Shown here piece after piece: positions 6,933 through 13,479 of a DNA stretch of 13,479 nucleotides. The DNA is from Alphaproteobacteria bacterium. Lineage in GTDB: Bacteria > Pseudomonadota > Alphaproteobacteria > BOG-932 > Roseiterribacteraceae. The DNA is taken from contig CAJCJC010000040.1 in assembly GCA_903970575.1 (NCBI GenBank), positions 1 through 13,479 on the forward strand. Direction: 5' to 3'. Numbering within the stretch: position 1 is the stretch's first letter; every line of letters starts with the position of its first letter. The notes under the pieces are model-generated. The model was given only the letters and a program-made list of their open reading frames with translations. It was not told where the DNA came from and searched no databases. A program made the translations under genes and the position numbers.

Positions 6933-7876
6933 GCCGGAAATGTCTCGCCCACGATTTTTTCCGAGATTTTCCATAATCGATCGGCGGCGTCCGGGTCGAG
7001 CGCCTCTGGAATAACGCCAACCGCGGATATCGTCGTCGCGGGAACGGCGTCGGCGATCCGACAATCCTCAAGATATAGGCCGGTCACGCCGTTTAGTTCG
7101 GAGGACGCGGCCGCCCAAACTTGCGTCGCCGCACCCTGAGCCGGCGATTTGAGCGGCGAACCGTTCGATTCCGCCCAACCCGTCACCATCATCGCCTCGT
7201 CCGCCGTGACGTCACGGAAAACCTCCGTACGAATGACGCCCGGATGAACGGCGTTGACGGTAACGCCGGAGCCCGCGAGACGCTTGGCCAACCCGACGGC
7301 GTGCAGCACGTTCGCCATCTTGGACTGGGAATACGCCATCCAATGATTATACGGCCGGATGGAGAAATCGAGATCGTCGAAATCGAACCCGCCCATCCTG
7401 TGGCCGTTGGAGCTAAGAATGACCACGCGCGACGGGGCGGCGGCCTTCAAGGCGGGCAGCAACAGGTTGGTGAACAGGAACGGGCCGAGATGATTGGCGG
7501 CGAAATGCAGCTCCGCGCCTTCCGGCGTCAAAATTCGCGGGCCGCCAACGAAGCCCGCGTTATTGATCAGCGCGTCGATCCGGGGATGCGCCGCCAGAAT
7601 TTCGGCGGCGGCGCGGCGCACGCTGTCGAGATTGGCGAGATCCATTGAAACAGCGGAGAGTTTAGCGGCGGGAATGTCCGCGCGGATTGCATCGGCCACC
7701 TTGGCGTTCTTTTCGCCGTTGCGCGCGACCATCACGACCGTGGCGCCGGCCTTGGCCAGGACGCGAACGGTTTCGGCGCCGAGACCGGCCGAACTGCCGG
7801 TGACGACAAAAGTCTTTTCGGTCAGATCGACGCCCTCGACGATTTCATCCGCCGTTGTTTCCGGTCCAAACGCCAT
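6929..7876 (-). CDS. retinol-dehydrogenase-like SDR oxidoreductase
   Basis: A 315-aa short-chain dehydrogenase with an N-terminal extension of about 20 residues. TGSSAGLG lies at 26-33, NNAG at 105-108, LSS at 154-156 and the active-site YSQSK at 182-186. The overall pattern (AANHLGPFLFTNLLLP at 126-141, and VNAVHPGVIRTE) is that of the retinol dehydrogenase/WWOX/protochlorophyllide-reductase-like branch, which acts on bulky hydrophobic alcohols or ketones. The substrate is unknown; a steroid or other lipid carbonyl is possible given the neighbourhood. GGGGAAG lies just before the ATG. It is downstream of the porin gene (83-nt gap with a strong hairpin) and converges on the ipdF/EthD pair with a 4-nt overlap. 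Confidence 0.85.
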   Translation of the reverse strand: MAFGPETTADEIVEGVDLTEKTFVVTGSSAGLGAETVRVLAKAGATVVMVARNGEKNAKVADAIRADIPAAKLSAVSMDLANLDSVRRAAAEILAAHPRIDALINNAGFVGGPRILTPEGAELHFAANHLGPFLFTNLLLPALKAAAPSRVVILSSNGHRMGGFDFDDLDFSIRPYNHWMAYSQSKMANVLHAVGLAKRLAGSGVTVNAVHPGVIRTEVFRDVTADEAMMVTGWAESNGSPLKSPAQGAATQVWAAASSELNGVTGLYLEDCRIADAVPATTISAVGVIPEALDPDAADRLWKISEKIVGETFPA

Positions 7877-7916
7877 GTTTCTTCCCCTATGGTTCGCGAC
7901 CGGCGATAGGCCGTGA

Positions 7917-7953
7917 GCGGTGGAGGCGCACCTCGTGACGGCGCCTCCACCGC
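7917..7953 (-). terminator. perfect 13-bp hairpin after the porin gene, no T-tract
   Basis: GCGGTGGAGGCGC (7917-7929) and GCGCCTCCACCGC (7941-7953) pair perfectly around an 11-nt loop. It begins 7 nt beyond the porin stop on the minus strand. There is no T-run on either side, so it is either a weak or factor-assisted terminator or a 3' stabilising stem that lets the porin message outlive the downstream SDR message. Confidence 0.6.
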
Positions 7954-7959
7954 GCCTTG

Positions 7960-9489
7960 TCAGAACGGATAATACCGGAAACTCGTCATCACGATACTGT
8001 TATCCGCCGTGCCGCCACCGCCAACGCCAGACCAAACGTTGCGGGCGACGTACTCATATTGGGCGCCCCAGCGGACGCTACCGAAATCGCCTTGATAGAA
8101 TTTCCACCAAAAACCGGCGGTCCCTTCCATGATGTCCCTGGTGTTGGCGGTGCAGGCCAAGGCGGACCCTTCCGTCTGACAGCCCGAATTGACATAGGCG
8201 GGATTGCCGTAGCCGTATTTCGCGCCCTGATACCAGCGGTCGGCATGCTCGATGCCGGCATAGCTATAGATATCCAAGGTCCGAGTTGGGTGGCCGATGA
8301 GCCCAGCGAGCGCATTATACGTCGTCAACGGGTGGATCACGCCATTCGCGCCGAACGTTGCATCGGGCAGTTGGCTGGTGCCGTAGCGTCCGACGCCCTG
8401 ACCGACCAGCCCGCTCAGCTGGAAGTCCAGATATTTCGGTACGACCGGCAGATTGATCGCGCCGCCCACGCCGCCATCGAGATTGGTATGATTCTTGAAA
8501 GCAACGCGATCGCGCGGGAAGCTGGCGATCCCATAAAGTTCAAAGTGACCGAAACCAGGCTCCCAAGCGACCTTGGCGAGTATATCCGGCGCGGCGTCGA
8601 TCGAATACGCCGTGCTCGAATCGAATAGATTGCCGCTGGTATTGGTAACAAGCGCGCCAGCCCCGGTCGGCTGCGTTCCGGTAACGGTGGTCTGGGGATT
8701 CTCGACGGAAAGCGCGAGCCACAAGGATTTGTTCATCAAATCCTTGGTTACCCGAAATTGGGGCGTGCGAGTCCAATCAAATCCCACGACGTATTGCGCG
8801 TCGATGCTCAGCGGCAGAACCTCGTTCCGCGGCGTGATCCCGTTGCCGTTGAGCGTCGCCAGGCTCCAGGTCTGGCCGCCCAGAAGGTGCAGGCCCAGAT
8901 CGTCCCAGTCGACGGTCGCGTAAAGGTGGCGGATACGCGGGTTGTAGCTATTGCTTTGGTTCGAGTTCGCGGTGCCAGCGGCTCCCAGGAAATCCATTTC
9001 GTAATAGGCGGATGCATGGGTCGTTTGATCGACATCCGAAGTCGCCAGCAACGAAAGCCGGCTCTGTCGGGCCGAAAAGCGATTCTCGTCCACGTCGGCG
9101 TTGGAGCTGTTGTAGAATGGAATGCTGTTGAATTTCGTATCGACGTCGGACGTCATGTTCTTGTTTCGATAGAGCCCCGCCGATTCGATGAAGCCGCCGG
9201 GCGTCAGGGTAACGGCACCAATCTGGACGCCCTTCTTGCCCTTGGGCGGCGTAACTTTCTGGACGGCGGCGACCGCTGTCTCGATCTTCTGTTCGGTCAT
9301 GGCGTCCCGCGCCTGGGCATCGGTTTGCTGACCACGCAATAGCTGTATTTGCTGCTTGAGGGCCTCGACTTCCGCCTGCAGCGCCTGAAGTTGCGCCTTC
9401 GTATTATCGCTGGTCGCGGCGAAAACCGGGACCGCCGCAAATGCACCGGCGGCAAGCGTTCCCGCTAATAAAGCCAACTTGATTGACAT
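7960..9489 (-). CDS. outer-membrane porin with N-terminal coiled coil
   Basis: A 509-aa exported beta-barrel protein. Residues 1-24 form a signal peptide (Lys4, a hydrophobic Ala/Leu/Val stretch, VFA before the cleavage site). Residues 30-52 carry a heptad pattern (QLQALQAEVEALKQQIQLL) typical of trimeric porins with a periplasmic coiled coil. A Thr/Pro/Lys-rich linker is followed by GAVTLTPGGFIESAGLYRN, the first strand. The rest alternates aromatic and polar residues, with Gly/Asn-rich loops, and ends in RYYPF with the terminal Phe recognised by the BAM machinery. It resembles DcaP-like or related alphaproteobacterial porins; the substrate is unknown. One Cys pair in an extracellular-type loop (SGCQTEGSALACTA) may form a disulfide. 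AAAGGGA lies upstream of the ATG. An AT-rich control region precedes it. Confidence 0.85.
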   Translation of the reverse strand: MSIKLALLAGTLAAGAFAAVPVFAATSDNTKAQLQALQAEVEALKQQIQLLRGQQTDAQARDAMTEQKIETAVAAVQKVTPPKGKKGVQIGAVTLTPGGFIESAGLYRNKNMTSDVDTKFNSIPFYNSSNADVDENRFSARQSRLSLLATSDVDQTTHASAYYEMDFLGAAGTANSNQSNSYNPRIRHLYATVDWDDLGLHLLGGQTWSLATLNGNGITPRNEVLPLSIDAQYVVGFDWTRTPQFRVTKDLMNKSLWLALSVENPQTTVTGTQPTGAGALVTNTSGNLFDSSTAYSIDAAPDILAKVAWEPGFGHFELYGIASFPRDRVAFKNHTNLDGGVGGAINLPVVPKYLDFQLSGLVGQGVGRYGTSQLPDATFGANGVIHPLTTYNALAGLIGHPTRTLDIYSYAGIEHADRWYQGAKYGYGNPAYVNSGCQTEGSALACTANTRDIMEGTAGFWWKFYQGDFGSVRWGAQYEYVARNVWSGVGGGGTADNSIVMTSFRYYPF

Positions 9490-9644
9490 ATGGGCTAATC
9501 CCTTTTGTGCGCCATGCTTGGTCGAATCGACAGATACACAGCAAAAAAATGCGACTTTTATTAAAGAAGCACTATTTTATTTATATTAATATTATTTTTG
9601 ACTGTTTCTGTTTTTTCGAGGCTACGGCTGGCATCAACTAGCCC

Positions 9645-9659
9645 CAATTCATGGAATTG
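9645..9659. promoter_or_regulatory. palindrome CAATTC-ATG-GAATTG upstream of the porin gene
   Basis: Perfect 6-bp arms around 3 nt, about 155 bp upstream of the porin start. CATGGAA recurs 12 bp further on (9662-9668). It is a plausible operator for porin control, but the binding protein is unknown. Confidence 0.35.
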
Positions 9660-9721
9660 ACCATGGAAAATATGCTTATCGGACCTGAATAAATATGTCC
9701 ATTAAAAGATCATTAAAATTC

Positions 9722-9741
9722 TCTCATTAAGATTTTCTCAT
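9722..9741 (+). promoter_or_regulatory. TCTCAT direct repeat before the small-RNA candidate
   Basis: TCTCAT occurs at 9722-9727 and 9736-9741, 14 bp apart. TATAAA at 9745-9750 is a good -10 (5 of 6), and the first repeat occupies the -35 position (17-nt spacer). The whole element resembles the one at 10007-10024 in front of the lipoprotein gene. It may be a response-regulator site. Confidence 0.35.
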
Positions 9742-9756
9742 CAATATAAAACATGT

Positions 9757-9873
9757 AATGATGAAATTTATCTTGATCTTAATGCCGATATTATCTATTA
9801 ATCTTTTGCATCTTGGTTTCCACGTGGAAGCCATGAACTGGGCGGCTCCGGAATTCCGGAGCCGCTTTTTTTT
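9757..9873 (+). ncRNA. candidate small RNA ending at an orphan intrinsic terminator
   Basis: A strong + strand terminator (9842-9873) has no + strand protein gene before it: the gene to the left (porin) is transcribed away from it. Two start options are visible. TATAAA (9745-9750) predicts a start near 9757 (about 117 nt). TTGATC (9773-9778)-N17-TATTAA (9796-9801) predicts a start near 9808 (about 66 nt). A second short stem, GGTTTCC-ACGT-GGAAGCC (9815-9832), lies just upstream of the terminator stem, so the RNA would end in two tandem hairpins. A 39-codon open frame (9758-9877) crosses it but runs through the terminator and lacks a ribosome site. The function is unknown; regulation of the adjacent porin or efflux genes would be typical for such an RNA. 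Confidence 0.5.
9842..9873 (+). terminator. strong intrinsic terminator, + strand
   Basis: GCGGCTCCGG (9842-9851), loop AATT, CCGGAGCCGC (9856-9865), then eight T (9866-9873). The 10-bp perfect GC-rich stem followed by a T8 run is textbook. The minus strand has no T-run, so it acts only rightward, upstream of the lipoprotein gene. Confidence 0.92.
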
Positions 9874-10007
9874 GTGAATTTGATAGACTATTGCTGATTT
9901 GCATCGACGCTGGTCGCCCCGGACACGGGAGACCGCGCCCGTAATCGTCGCCGTCGAGCTTTAGATTTCTCCAGGCAATTTCGCGAATGAGCGCTTTTTA
10001 ATTTCCC

Positions 10008-10024
10008 TCTCAGAATCTTCTCAT
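10008..10024 (+). promoter_or_regulatory. 11-bp phased direct repeat TCTCAG-N5-TCTCAT at the lipoprotein promoter
   Basis: Half-sites at 10008-10013 and 10019-10024 are one helical turn apart, the usual layout for OmpR/PhoB-family regulators. A -10-like TATTAC (10035-10040) follows 10 bp later, with no recognisable -35, so the repeat occupies the -35 region as in activator-dependent promoters. The neighbouring OmpR-family regulator is the obvious candidate to bind it. Confidence 0.4.
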
Positions 10025-10074
10025 ATCAGGTCGTTATTACTGCGCTCCATCGAAACACATTGGAGTAGCTGATC

Positions 10075-10482
10075 ATGACAAGCTTTGCTGAAAGACGCCT
10101 AACGCGTTTCATGCCCGTTCTTGGCGCGGCGCTCGTGCTGGCCGGCTGCTCGGTCTATCCCGGCGGCGCGGAGGCCCGAGGATTCAGTTTCAGATCGGTG
10201 GAGTATATGCCACGCGGGCAAAGGGAGACGGCGGCGGAAGCCTTCATCGCGGCGAATATAACCCCCGGAATGCCGATGAGCGCGGCCAGAAGCGTCCTCC
10301 GGGAAGCCGGAACCTTCTGCGACGCCAGCACCGGCGGCGGCATGTCATGCTCGAAGACATCGATTGTCGCGCATAGCGATCAGGGCACCGAGGAAGATAT
10401 CCAATGGGTGGTGCTGGTCACGCCTGACGCGTCGGGAAATGTATCGAGCGCATCCGTTCGCCGGACATCGTCTGGAACTTGA
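10075..10482 (+). CDS. small envelope lipoprotein of unknown function
   Basis: A 135-aa protein with a lipoprotein signal: Arg-rich start (RRLTR), hydrophobic FMPVLGAALVLAG and lipobox LAGC with Cys25 as the lipidated residue. The mature part (about 110 aa) has ITPGMPMSAARSVLREAG (62-79), which recalls the helix-start pattern of SmpA/BamE-like folds, but I would not assign that family. Cys82 and Cys92 could form a periplasmic disulfide. GGAG lies 9 nt before the ATG. It sits 184 bp upstream of a response regulator/kinase pair on the same strand, and a phased repeat covers its promoter, so it may be a target or an accessory sensor of that system. Confidence 0.75.
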   Translation: MTSFAERRLTRFMPVLGAALVLAGCSVYPGGAEARGFSFRSVEYMPRGQRETAAEAFIAANITPGMPMSAARSVLREAGTFCDASTGGGMSCSKTSIVAHSDQGTEEDIQWVVLVTPDASGNVSSASVRRTSSGT

Positions 10483-10513
10483 GGCGCGAAAACAGGCATC
10501 AGACGCCGCCGCC

Positions 10514-10541
10514 TTGCCTCGACTGGTCTTTACTCTCTAAT
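10514..10541 (+). promoter_or_regulatory. candidate promoter of the response-regulator operon
   Basis: TTGCCT (10514-10519) and TCTAAT (10536-10541) are 16 nt apart; the -10 matches at 5 of 6 positions. It would give a leader of about 118 nt that begins just before the 10551-10574 hairpin. Confidence 0.35.
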
Positions 10542-10550
10542 CGGGAATAC

Positions 10551-10574
10551 GGCGCGGCCAAACACGGCCGCGCC
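10551..10574 (+). other. perfect 9-bp GC hairpin between lipoprotein and response-regulator genes
   Basis: GGCGCGGCC (10551-10559) and GGCCGCGCC (10566-10574) enclose a 6-nt loop. No T-run follows. Depending on where transcription starts, it is either a 3' element or weak terminator of the lipoprotein mRNA, or a 5' structured leader of the regulator mRNA. Confidence 0.5.
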
Positions 10575-10666
10575 AATCCTGAAAAGCGAGGCTGTCGGTG
10601 CAAGAGAATTCCAATGCGGCAAGCGGCCTGGATGATCCTTTCCATGGCGCGCATAAGGACGATGGC

Positions 10667-11347
10667 ATGCGAATATTAGTCATTGAAGACGAGCAGAAGC
10701 TTGCGGAAATACTTTCCCGCAGCCTGCGCGGCGAAGGCTTTGTGGTCGATGCCGCCGCGACCGCCGATGATGGCTTTCATTGGGCCTGCCAGGATCATTA
10801 TGACCTGATCATATTGGATCTTCTTTTGCCCGATGGGTCGGGAACCGAGGTATTGCGCCGGCTACGACAGCGGCGACAAGCCGTTCCGATATTGATTTTG
10901 ACCGCGCGAAGCGATCTGGAGGCAAAAGTCGAGAATTTCGACGCGGGAGCGGATGATTACCTGACAAAGCCCTTTGCGCTGCCGGAATTGCTGGTGCGGG
11001 TCCGGGCATTGATGCGCCGGGGGCCGGCAATCAAGGAAACGGTTCTGAGGCTTGCCGATCTGGAGGTCGATCGGCTCTCACGGCAAGTTCGCCGGGCCGG
11101 CCGGCGGATAGATTTGAGCCCCAAGGAATATTCCCTGCTTGAGTATTTCCTGCTGAACGCCGGACGCGTCCTCTCGCGCTCGATGATCATAGACAGGGTG
11201 TGGGACCAATCGTTCGAGGGCTTCACCAATATCGTCGATGTCTATGTTCGGCAGCTTCGCCGCAAGATCGATGAAGGATTCGAACCTAAGCTGATCCGGA
11301 CCGCACGGGGCCTCGGCTATTCGATCGATCCCGAGCAGTCGGAATAA
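10667..11347 (+). CDS. OmpR/PhoB-family response regulator
   Basis: 226 aa from the ATG at 10667. The receiver domain (1 to about 115) has the acidic pair E7/D8 in MRILVIEDE, phospho-acceptor D51 (LIILDLLLPDGSG), T79 and K101 (DDYLTKPF). The winged-helix DNA-binding domain (about 128-222) has LSPKEYSLLEYFL, VLSRSMIIDRVW and VDVYVRQLRRKID, ending TARGLGYSI. The frame is open to a GTG at 10598, but the family begins at MRILVIEDE and AAGGA lies 7 nt before the ATG, so I chose that start. Its TAA is one base from the kinase ATG. It resembles CusR/QseB-type regulators that control envelope or efflux genes. Confidence 0.92.
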   Translation: MRILVIEDEQKLAEILSRSLRGEGFVVDAAATADDGFHWACQDHYDLIILDLLLPDGSGTEVLRRLRQRRQAVPILILTARSDLEAKVENFDAGADDYLTKPFALPELLVRVRALMRRGPAIKETVLRLADLEVDRLSRQVRRAGRRIDLSPKEYSLLEYFLLNAGRVLSRSMIIDRVWDQSFEGFTNIVDVYVRQLRRKIDEGFEPKLIRTARGLGYSIDPEQSE

Positions 11348-11348
11348 G

Positions 11349-12749
11349 ATGAGCCGCCGATCCCTGACGTTTCGCCTGGTATCCTGGTATTGCGGGCTGC
11401 TTTTGACGGTGGGAATTGCCTTCGCCGCGTTCACCTATGAGAGTTTGGATCACTATCTCAACCAATCGACGCGGGCGAGCCTGAAGGGCCGCGCCGAGAC
11501 GGTATGGGGAATGGCGCGCGGCCTGCTGAACGACAAATCCGCGCTCGCCGCGCTTATCGAACAGCGTTTCGCGCCGGAAGCCCAGAACCGGATGATCCGG
11601 ATCAGCAGCGGCGGCGAGGTGTATTATCAATCCGAAAGCCCGAGCGATCTCGGTTTCGATCCACGGGCTGTTCCGCGGGCGACGAACGCCGGCGAGGGCC
11701 GCTTCGAACGACGCAGCGATTTGTTTCTTTACGCGAAAAATTTCACGACGTCTGACGGTCAATCGGTAACCGTCGAGTCCGGTCAGTCTGGAGACCTGAC
11801 GGAGGCGGTGGAACGGCGCCTGGCCATCGTCCTCGTTCTTGGACTGCCTGTCGTCCTTATTGTTGCGGCCGCCGGCGGGTATATCCTGGTTCAGCGCGCT
11901 TTATCGCCCGTGCAGCGGATGATCGAAGCCGCCGAGGCGTTGACCTTCAATTCGCCGCGCAAACGGCTGCCGATCGCCGGGACGGAGGATCGGATCGACG
12001 CCCTTGGGCGCACGCTCAATCGGATGCTGGAGCGCCTCGATCATAGCTATCAGCACGCCAGCCGGTTTTCCGCCGATGCGGCGCATGAATTGCGGACGCC
12101 CATGGCGATCATACGCGGGGAGCTCGAATTGCTGGCCAGACAGCCCTTGCCCGCCGAGACCAGGGTCGCCGTCGCGAACGCGCTGGGCGAGACGGAGCGA
12201 CTGGGCCATATCGTGGAAAGCCTTATGGCGCTCGCGCAAATGGAGAGCGTCGCCGGTAAACGGGCCCATTTCGCGGTCGACCTTAGGGATCTCGCGGTTG
12301 AGACCATCGATCAGATCCGATTATTGGCTGTCGACAAGGGCGTCACGCTGGTTGCGGCTGACGGCCCCCATGTCACGGCCGCCGGCGATCGGGACCGGCT
12401 GAAGCAGGTGCTAGTCAATCTTCTCGATAACGCGATCAAATATACGCCCGTGGGCGGTCGCGTCACGGTCAGCGTCGAAGCCGCCGGGGAAATGGGTGTT
12501 CTGACCGTTCGCGATACGGGGATCGGGATAGCGCCAGACGATAGATCGCGCATTTTCGACCGATTTTTTCGCGTCGCCACCGATCGGGGCGAGGTCGGTT
12601 CCGGCCTGGGGCTCGCCATTGTCCGATCGATCTGCGCGGCGCATGGCGGCGCCGTGACGGTCGACGCCGCGCCGGGTGGCGGCAGCATTTTCCAGGTCAC
12701 ATTGCCACTGGCGTCGTCCGCGCTGATCGGACAAAGCAGCCCGGCGTGA
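11349..12749 (+). CDS. membrane sensor histidine kinase
   Basis: 466 aa, partner of the regulator one base upstream. TM1 is about residues 9-29, a periplasmic sensor of about 125 aa follows (30-156), TM2 is about 158-182 and HAMP about 183-235. The dimerisation box FSADAAHELRTPMAI carries phospho-His246. The ATPase domain has N-box VNLLDNAIKYT (N357, N361), G1 DTGIGI (389-394), the F-box DRFFR and G2 GSGLGLAI (417-424). The domain order is complete, so it should be active. The periplasmic domain has no ligand motif that I recognise (no obvious metal-binding His/Cys cluster). The efflux permease gene downstream suggests it senses an envelope-active compound, but that is inference. Confidence 0.92.
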   Translation: MSRRSLTFRLVSWYCGLLLTVGIAFAAFTYESLDHYLNQSTRASLKGRAETVWGMARGLLNDKSALAALIEQRFAPEAQNRMIRISSGGEVYYQSESPSDLGFDPRAVPRATNAGEGRFERRSDLFLYAKNFTTSDGQSVTVESGQSGDLTEAVERRLAIVLVLGLPVVLIVAAAGGYILVQRALSPVQRMIEAAEALTFNSPRKRLPIAGTEDRIDALGRTLNRMLERLDHSYQHASRFSADAAHELRTPMAIIRGELELLARQPLPAETRVAVANALGETERLGHIVESLMALAQMESVAGKRAHFAVDLRDLAVETIDQIRLLAVDKGVTLVAADGPHVTAAGDRDRLKQVLVNLLDNAIKYTPVGGRVTVSVEAAGEMGVLTVRDTGIGIAPDDRSRIFDRFFRVATDRGEVGSGLGLAIVRSICAAHGGAVTVDAAPGGGSIFQVTLPLASSALIGQSSPA

Positions 12750-12818
12750 TCGCGACGTCGGCGCGCAACTCAATCGAATTACCCGGAATCGCCAAAGTAA
12801 GACCAGTGAGGTTGCCGA

Positions 12819-13479
12819 ATGATTTGGATTGTCCAAGTCGCATTACGCCGCCCTTATACGTTTATTGTTCTCGCGCTCCTGATCGCCATTTTTGGCGTAC
12901 TGGCGGCGGTTCGCACTGCAACCGATATTTTTCCGAATATCAATATCCCCGTGATCAGCGTGGTGTGGACCTATACCGGGCTGCCGCCGGACGATATGTC
13001 CGGGCGCGTCGTCTATTATTATGAGCGGACGCTGAGCGCACAGGTCAACGATATCGAGCATATCGAATCGCAGTCCCTGCCGGGCTATGGCGTGGTCAAA
13101 ATCTTTTTCCAAAAGAACGTGAACATCAACTCGGCGCTGGCCCAGGTGACGGCCGCGTCGCAGACCGTGCTGAAGCTGCTGCCGCCCGGCATTACCCCGC
13201 CTTACGTGCTGAGCTATAACGCGTCCAGCGTGCCGATCCTTCAACTGGCGCTATCCAGTAAGACGATCCCGGAACAGCAACTGTTCGATTCCGGCCAGAA
13301 TTTCATCCGGCCCCAACTGGCGACCGTGCCCGGCGCGGCGATCCCTTCGCCCTATGGTGGCAAGGTGCGGCAGGTCCAGGTCGATCTCAACCAGCAGGCG
13401 CTGCAGGCGGCCAAGCTGTCGGCCGAGGATGTCGTGTCCGCCATCTCCGCCCAAAACCTCGTCTTGCCGTCCGGCACCG
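12819..13479 (+). CDS. RND efflux pump inner-membrane permease (3' end outside window)
   Basis: 220 codons are visible. The N-terminus WIVQVALRRPYTFIVLALL begins the first membrane helix (about 13-31), followed by the RND hallmark TDIFPNINIPVISVVWTYTG (34-53), which leads into the periplasmic porter domain: PGYGVVKIFFQ, then QVTAASQTVLKLLPPGITPP. This is the AcrB/HAE-type family that exports hydrophobic compounds with proton drive. GTGAGG precedes the ATG. It starts 69 nt after the kinase stop on the same strand, so it is probably regulated by, and may be read through from, the two-component genes. The periplasmic adaptor and outer-membrane channel genes are not in the window and would be expected to the right. 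The substrate cannot be inferred. Confidence 0.9.
   Translation, partial: MIWIVQVALRRPYTFIVLALLIAIFGVLAAVRTATDIFPNINIPVISVVWTYTGLPPDDMSGRVVYYYERTLSAQVNDIEHIESQSLPGYGVVKIFFQKNVNINSALAQVTAASQTVLKLLPPGITPPYVLSYNASSVPILQLALSSKTIPEQQLFDSGQNFIRPQLATVPGAAIPSPYGGKVRQVQVDLNQQALQAAKLSAEDVVSAISAQNLVLPSGT

Larger units (their letters stand above)
9490..10074. other. 585-bp AT-rich intergenic region between porin and lipoprotein genes
   Basis: No convincing protein gene is seen here. From about 9540 to 9820 the DNA is visibly AT-rich, unlike the rest of the window. It holds an 11-bp palindrome GTCGAATCGAC (9521-9531) in the porin leader, the CAATTC/GAATTG palindrome (9645-9659), CATGGAA direct repeats at 9650 and 9662, CATTAA repeats at 9700, 9711 and 9725, TCTCAT-type repeats, a candidate small RNA with its terminator, and the promoter area of the lipoprotein gene. 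I could not pick a clear porin promoter; many TA-rich -10-like hexamers lie at about 9570-9600. Confidence 0.7.

Noticed and set aside
9758..9877. 39-codon frame (two ATG in tandem, hydrophobic start MMKFILILMPIL) on the + strand
   Set aside because: It has no Shine-Dalgarno sequence and reads straight through the terminator stem and T-run, so a complete mRNA would not be made. A leaderless micropeptide is not excluded but is less likely than a non-coding RNA.
10598..10666. GTG start for the response regulator, 23 residues earlier
   Set aside because: A GAGG lies before it, but receiver domains of this family start at MRILVIEDE and AAGGA is well placed for the ATG at 10667.
1..13479. CRISPR array, insertion sequence, integrase or tRNA-linked island border
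   Set aside because: No spaced long direct repeats, transposase or integrase motifs, or tRNA-like folds were seen on either strand.

Overview
The window is GC-rich DNA with long ORFs, tight gene spacing and Shine-Dalgarno-type starts. It looks chromosomal and is most likely from an alphaproteobacterium. Sphingomonad-like or acetobacteraceae-like genera are possible, but I cannot fix the genus from this sequence. There is no rRNA, tRNA, insertion sequence, phage gene or CRISPR array.

Left half (1-6932): a locus for catabolism of the last two steroid rings (C and D). A five-gene leftward operon runs MDR/quinone-oxidoreductase-like enzyme, FadB/FadJ-type fused enoyl-CoA hydratase/3-hydroxyacyl-CoA dehydrogenase, ipdA, ipdB, then echA20 (cut by the window edge). 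Divergently, ipdF is followed 3 nt later by a small EthD-family gene. In the pathway established in Mycobacterium and Rhodococcus, IpdF oxidises 5-OH-HIC-CoA, IpdC introduces a double bond, EchA20 hydrolyses the five-membered ring, and IpdAB hydrolyses the remaining six-membered ring (COCHEA-CoA). Beta-oxidation then finishes the chain. Four of these components (IpdF, EchA20, IpdA, IpdB) are visible here. IpdC, the acyl-CoA dehydrogenases, the thiolase and FadD3 are not; if present they may lie to the left of the window. The 348-bp divergent spacer holds a 7-10-7 inverted repeat that is a good operator candidate.

Middle (6929-9489): a convergent retinol-dehydrogenase-like SDR and, upstream of it on the same strand, an outer-membrane porin with an N-terminal coiled coil. 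A perfect 13-bp hairpin separates them.

Spacer 9490-10074: a strikingly AT-rich non-coding stretch. It contains a palindrome upstream of the porin, phased TCTCAT-type repeats, and a textbook intrinsic terminator on the + strand with no protein gene in front of it. This points to an undescribed small RNA.

Right half (10075-13479): a short lipoprotein, an OmpR-family response regulator, its histidine kinase, and the start of an RND efflux permease (cut by the window edge), all on the + strand. This is a typical sensor-regulated efflux locus. A TCTCAT-type direct repeat sits where a -35 box would be in front of the lipoprotein gene, and a related element precedes the small-RNA candidate, so the two may share the adjacent regulator. 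That link is inference.
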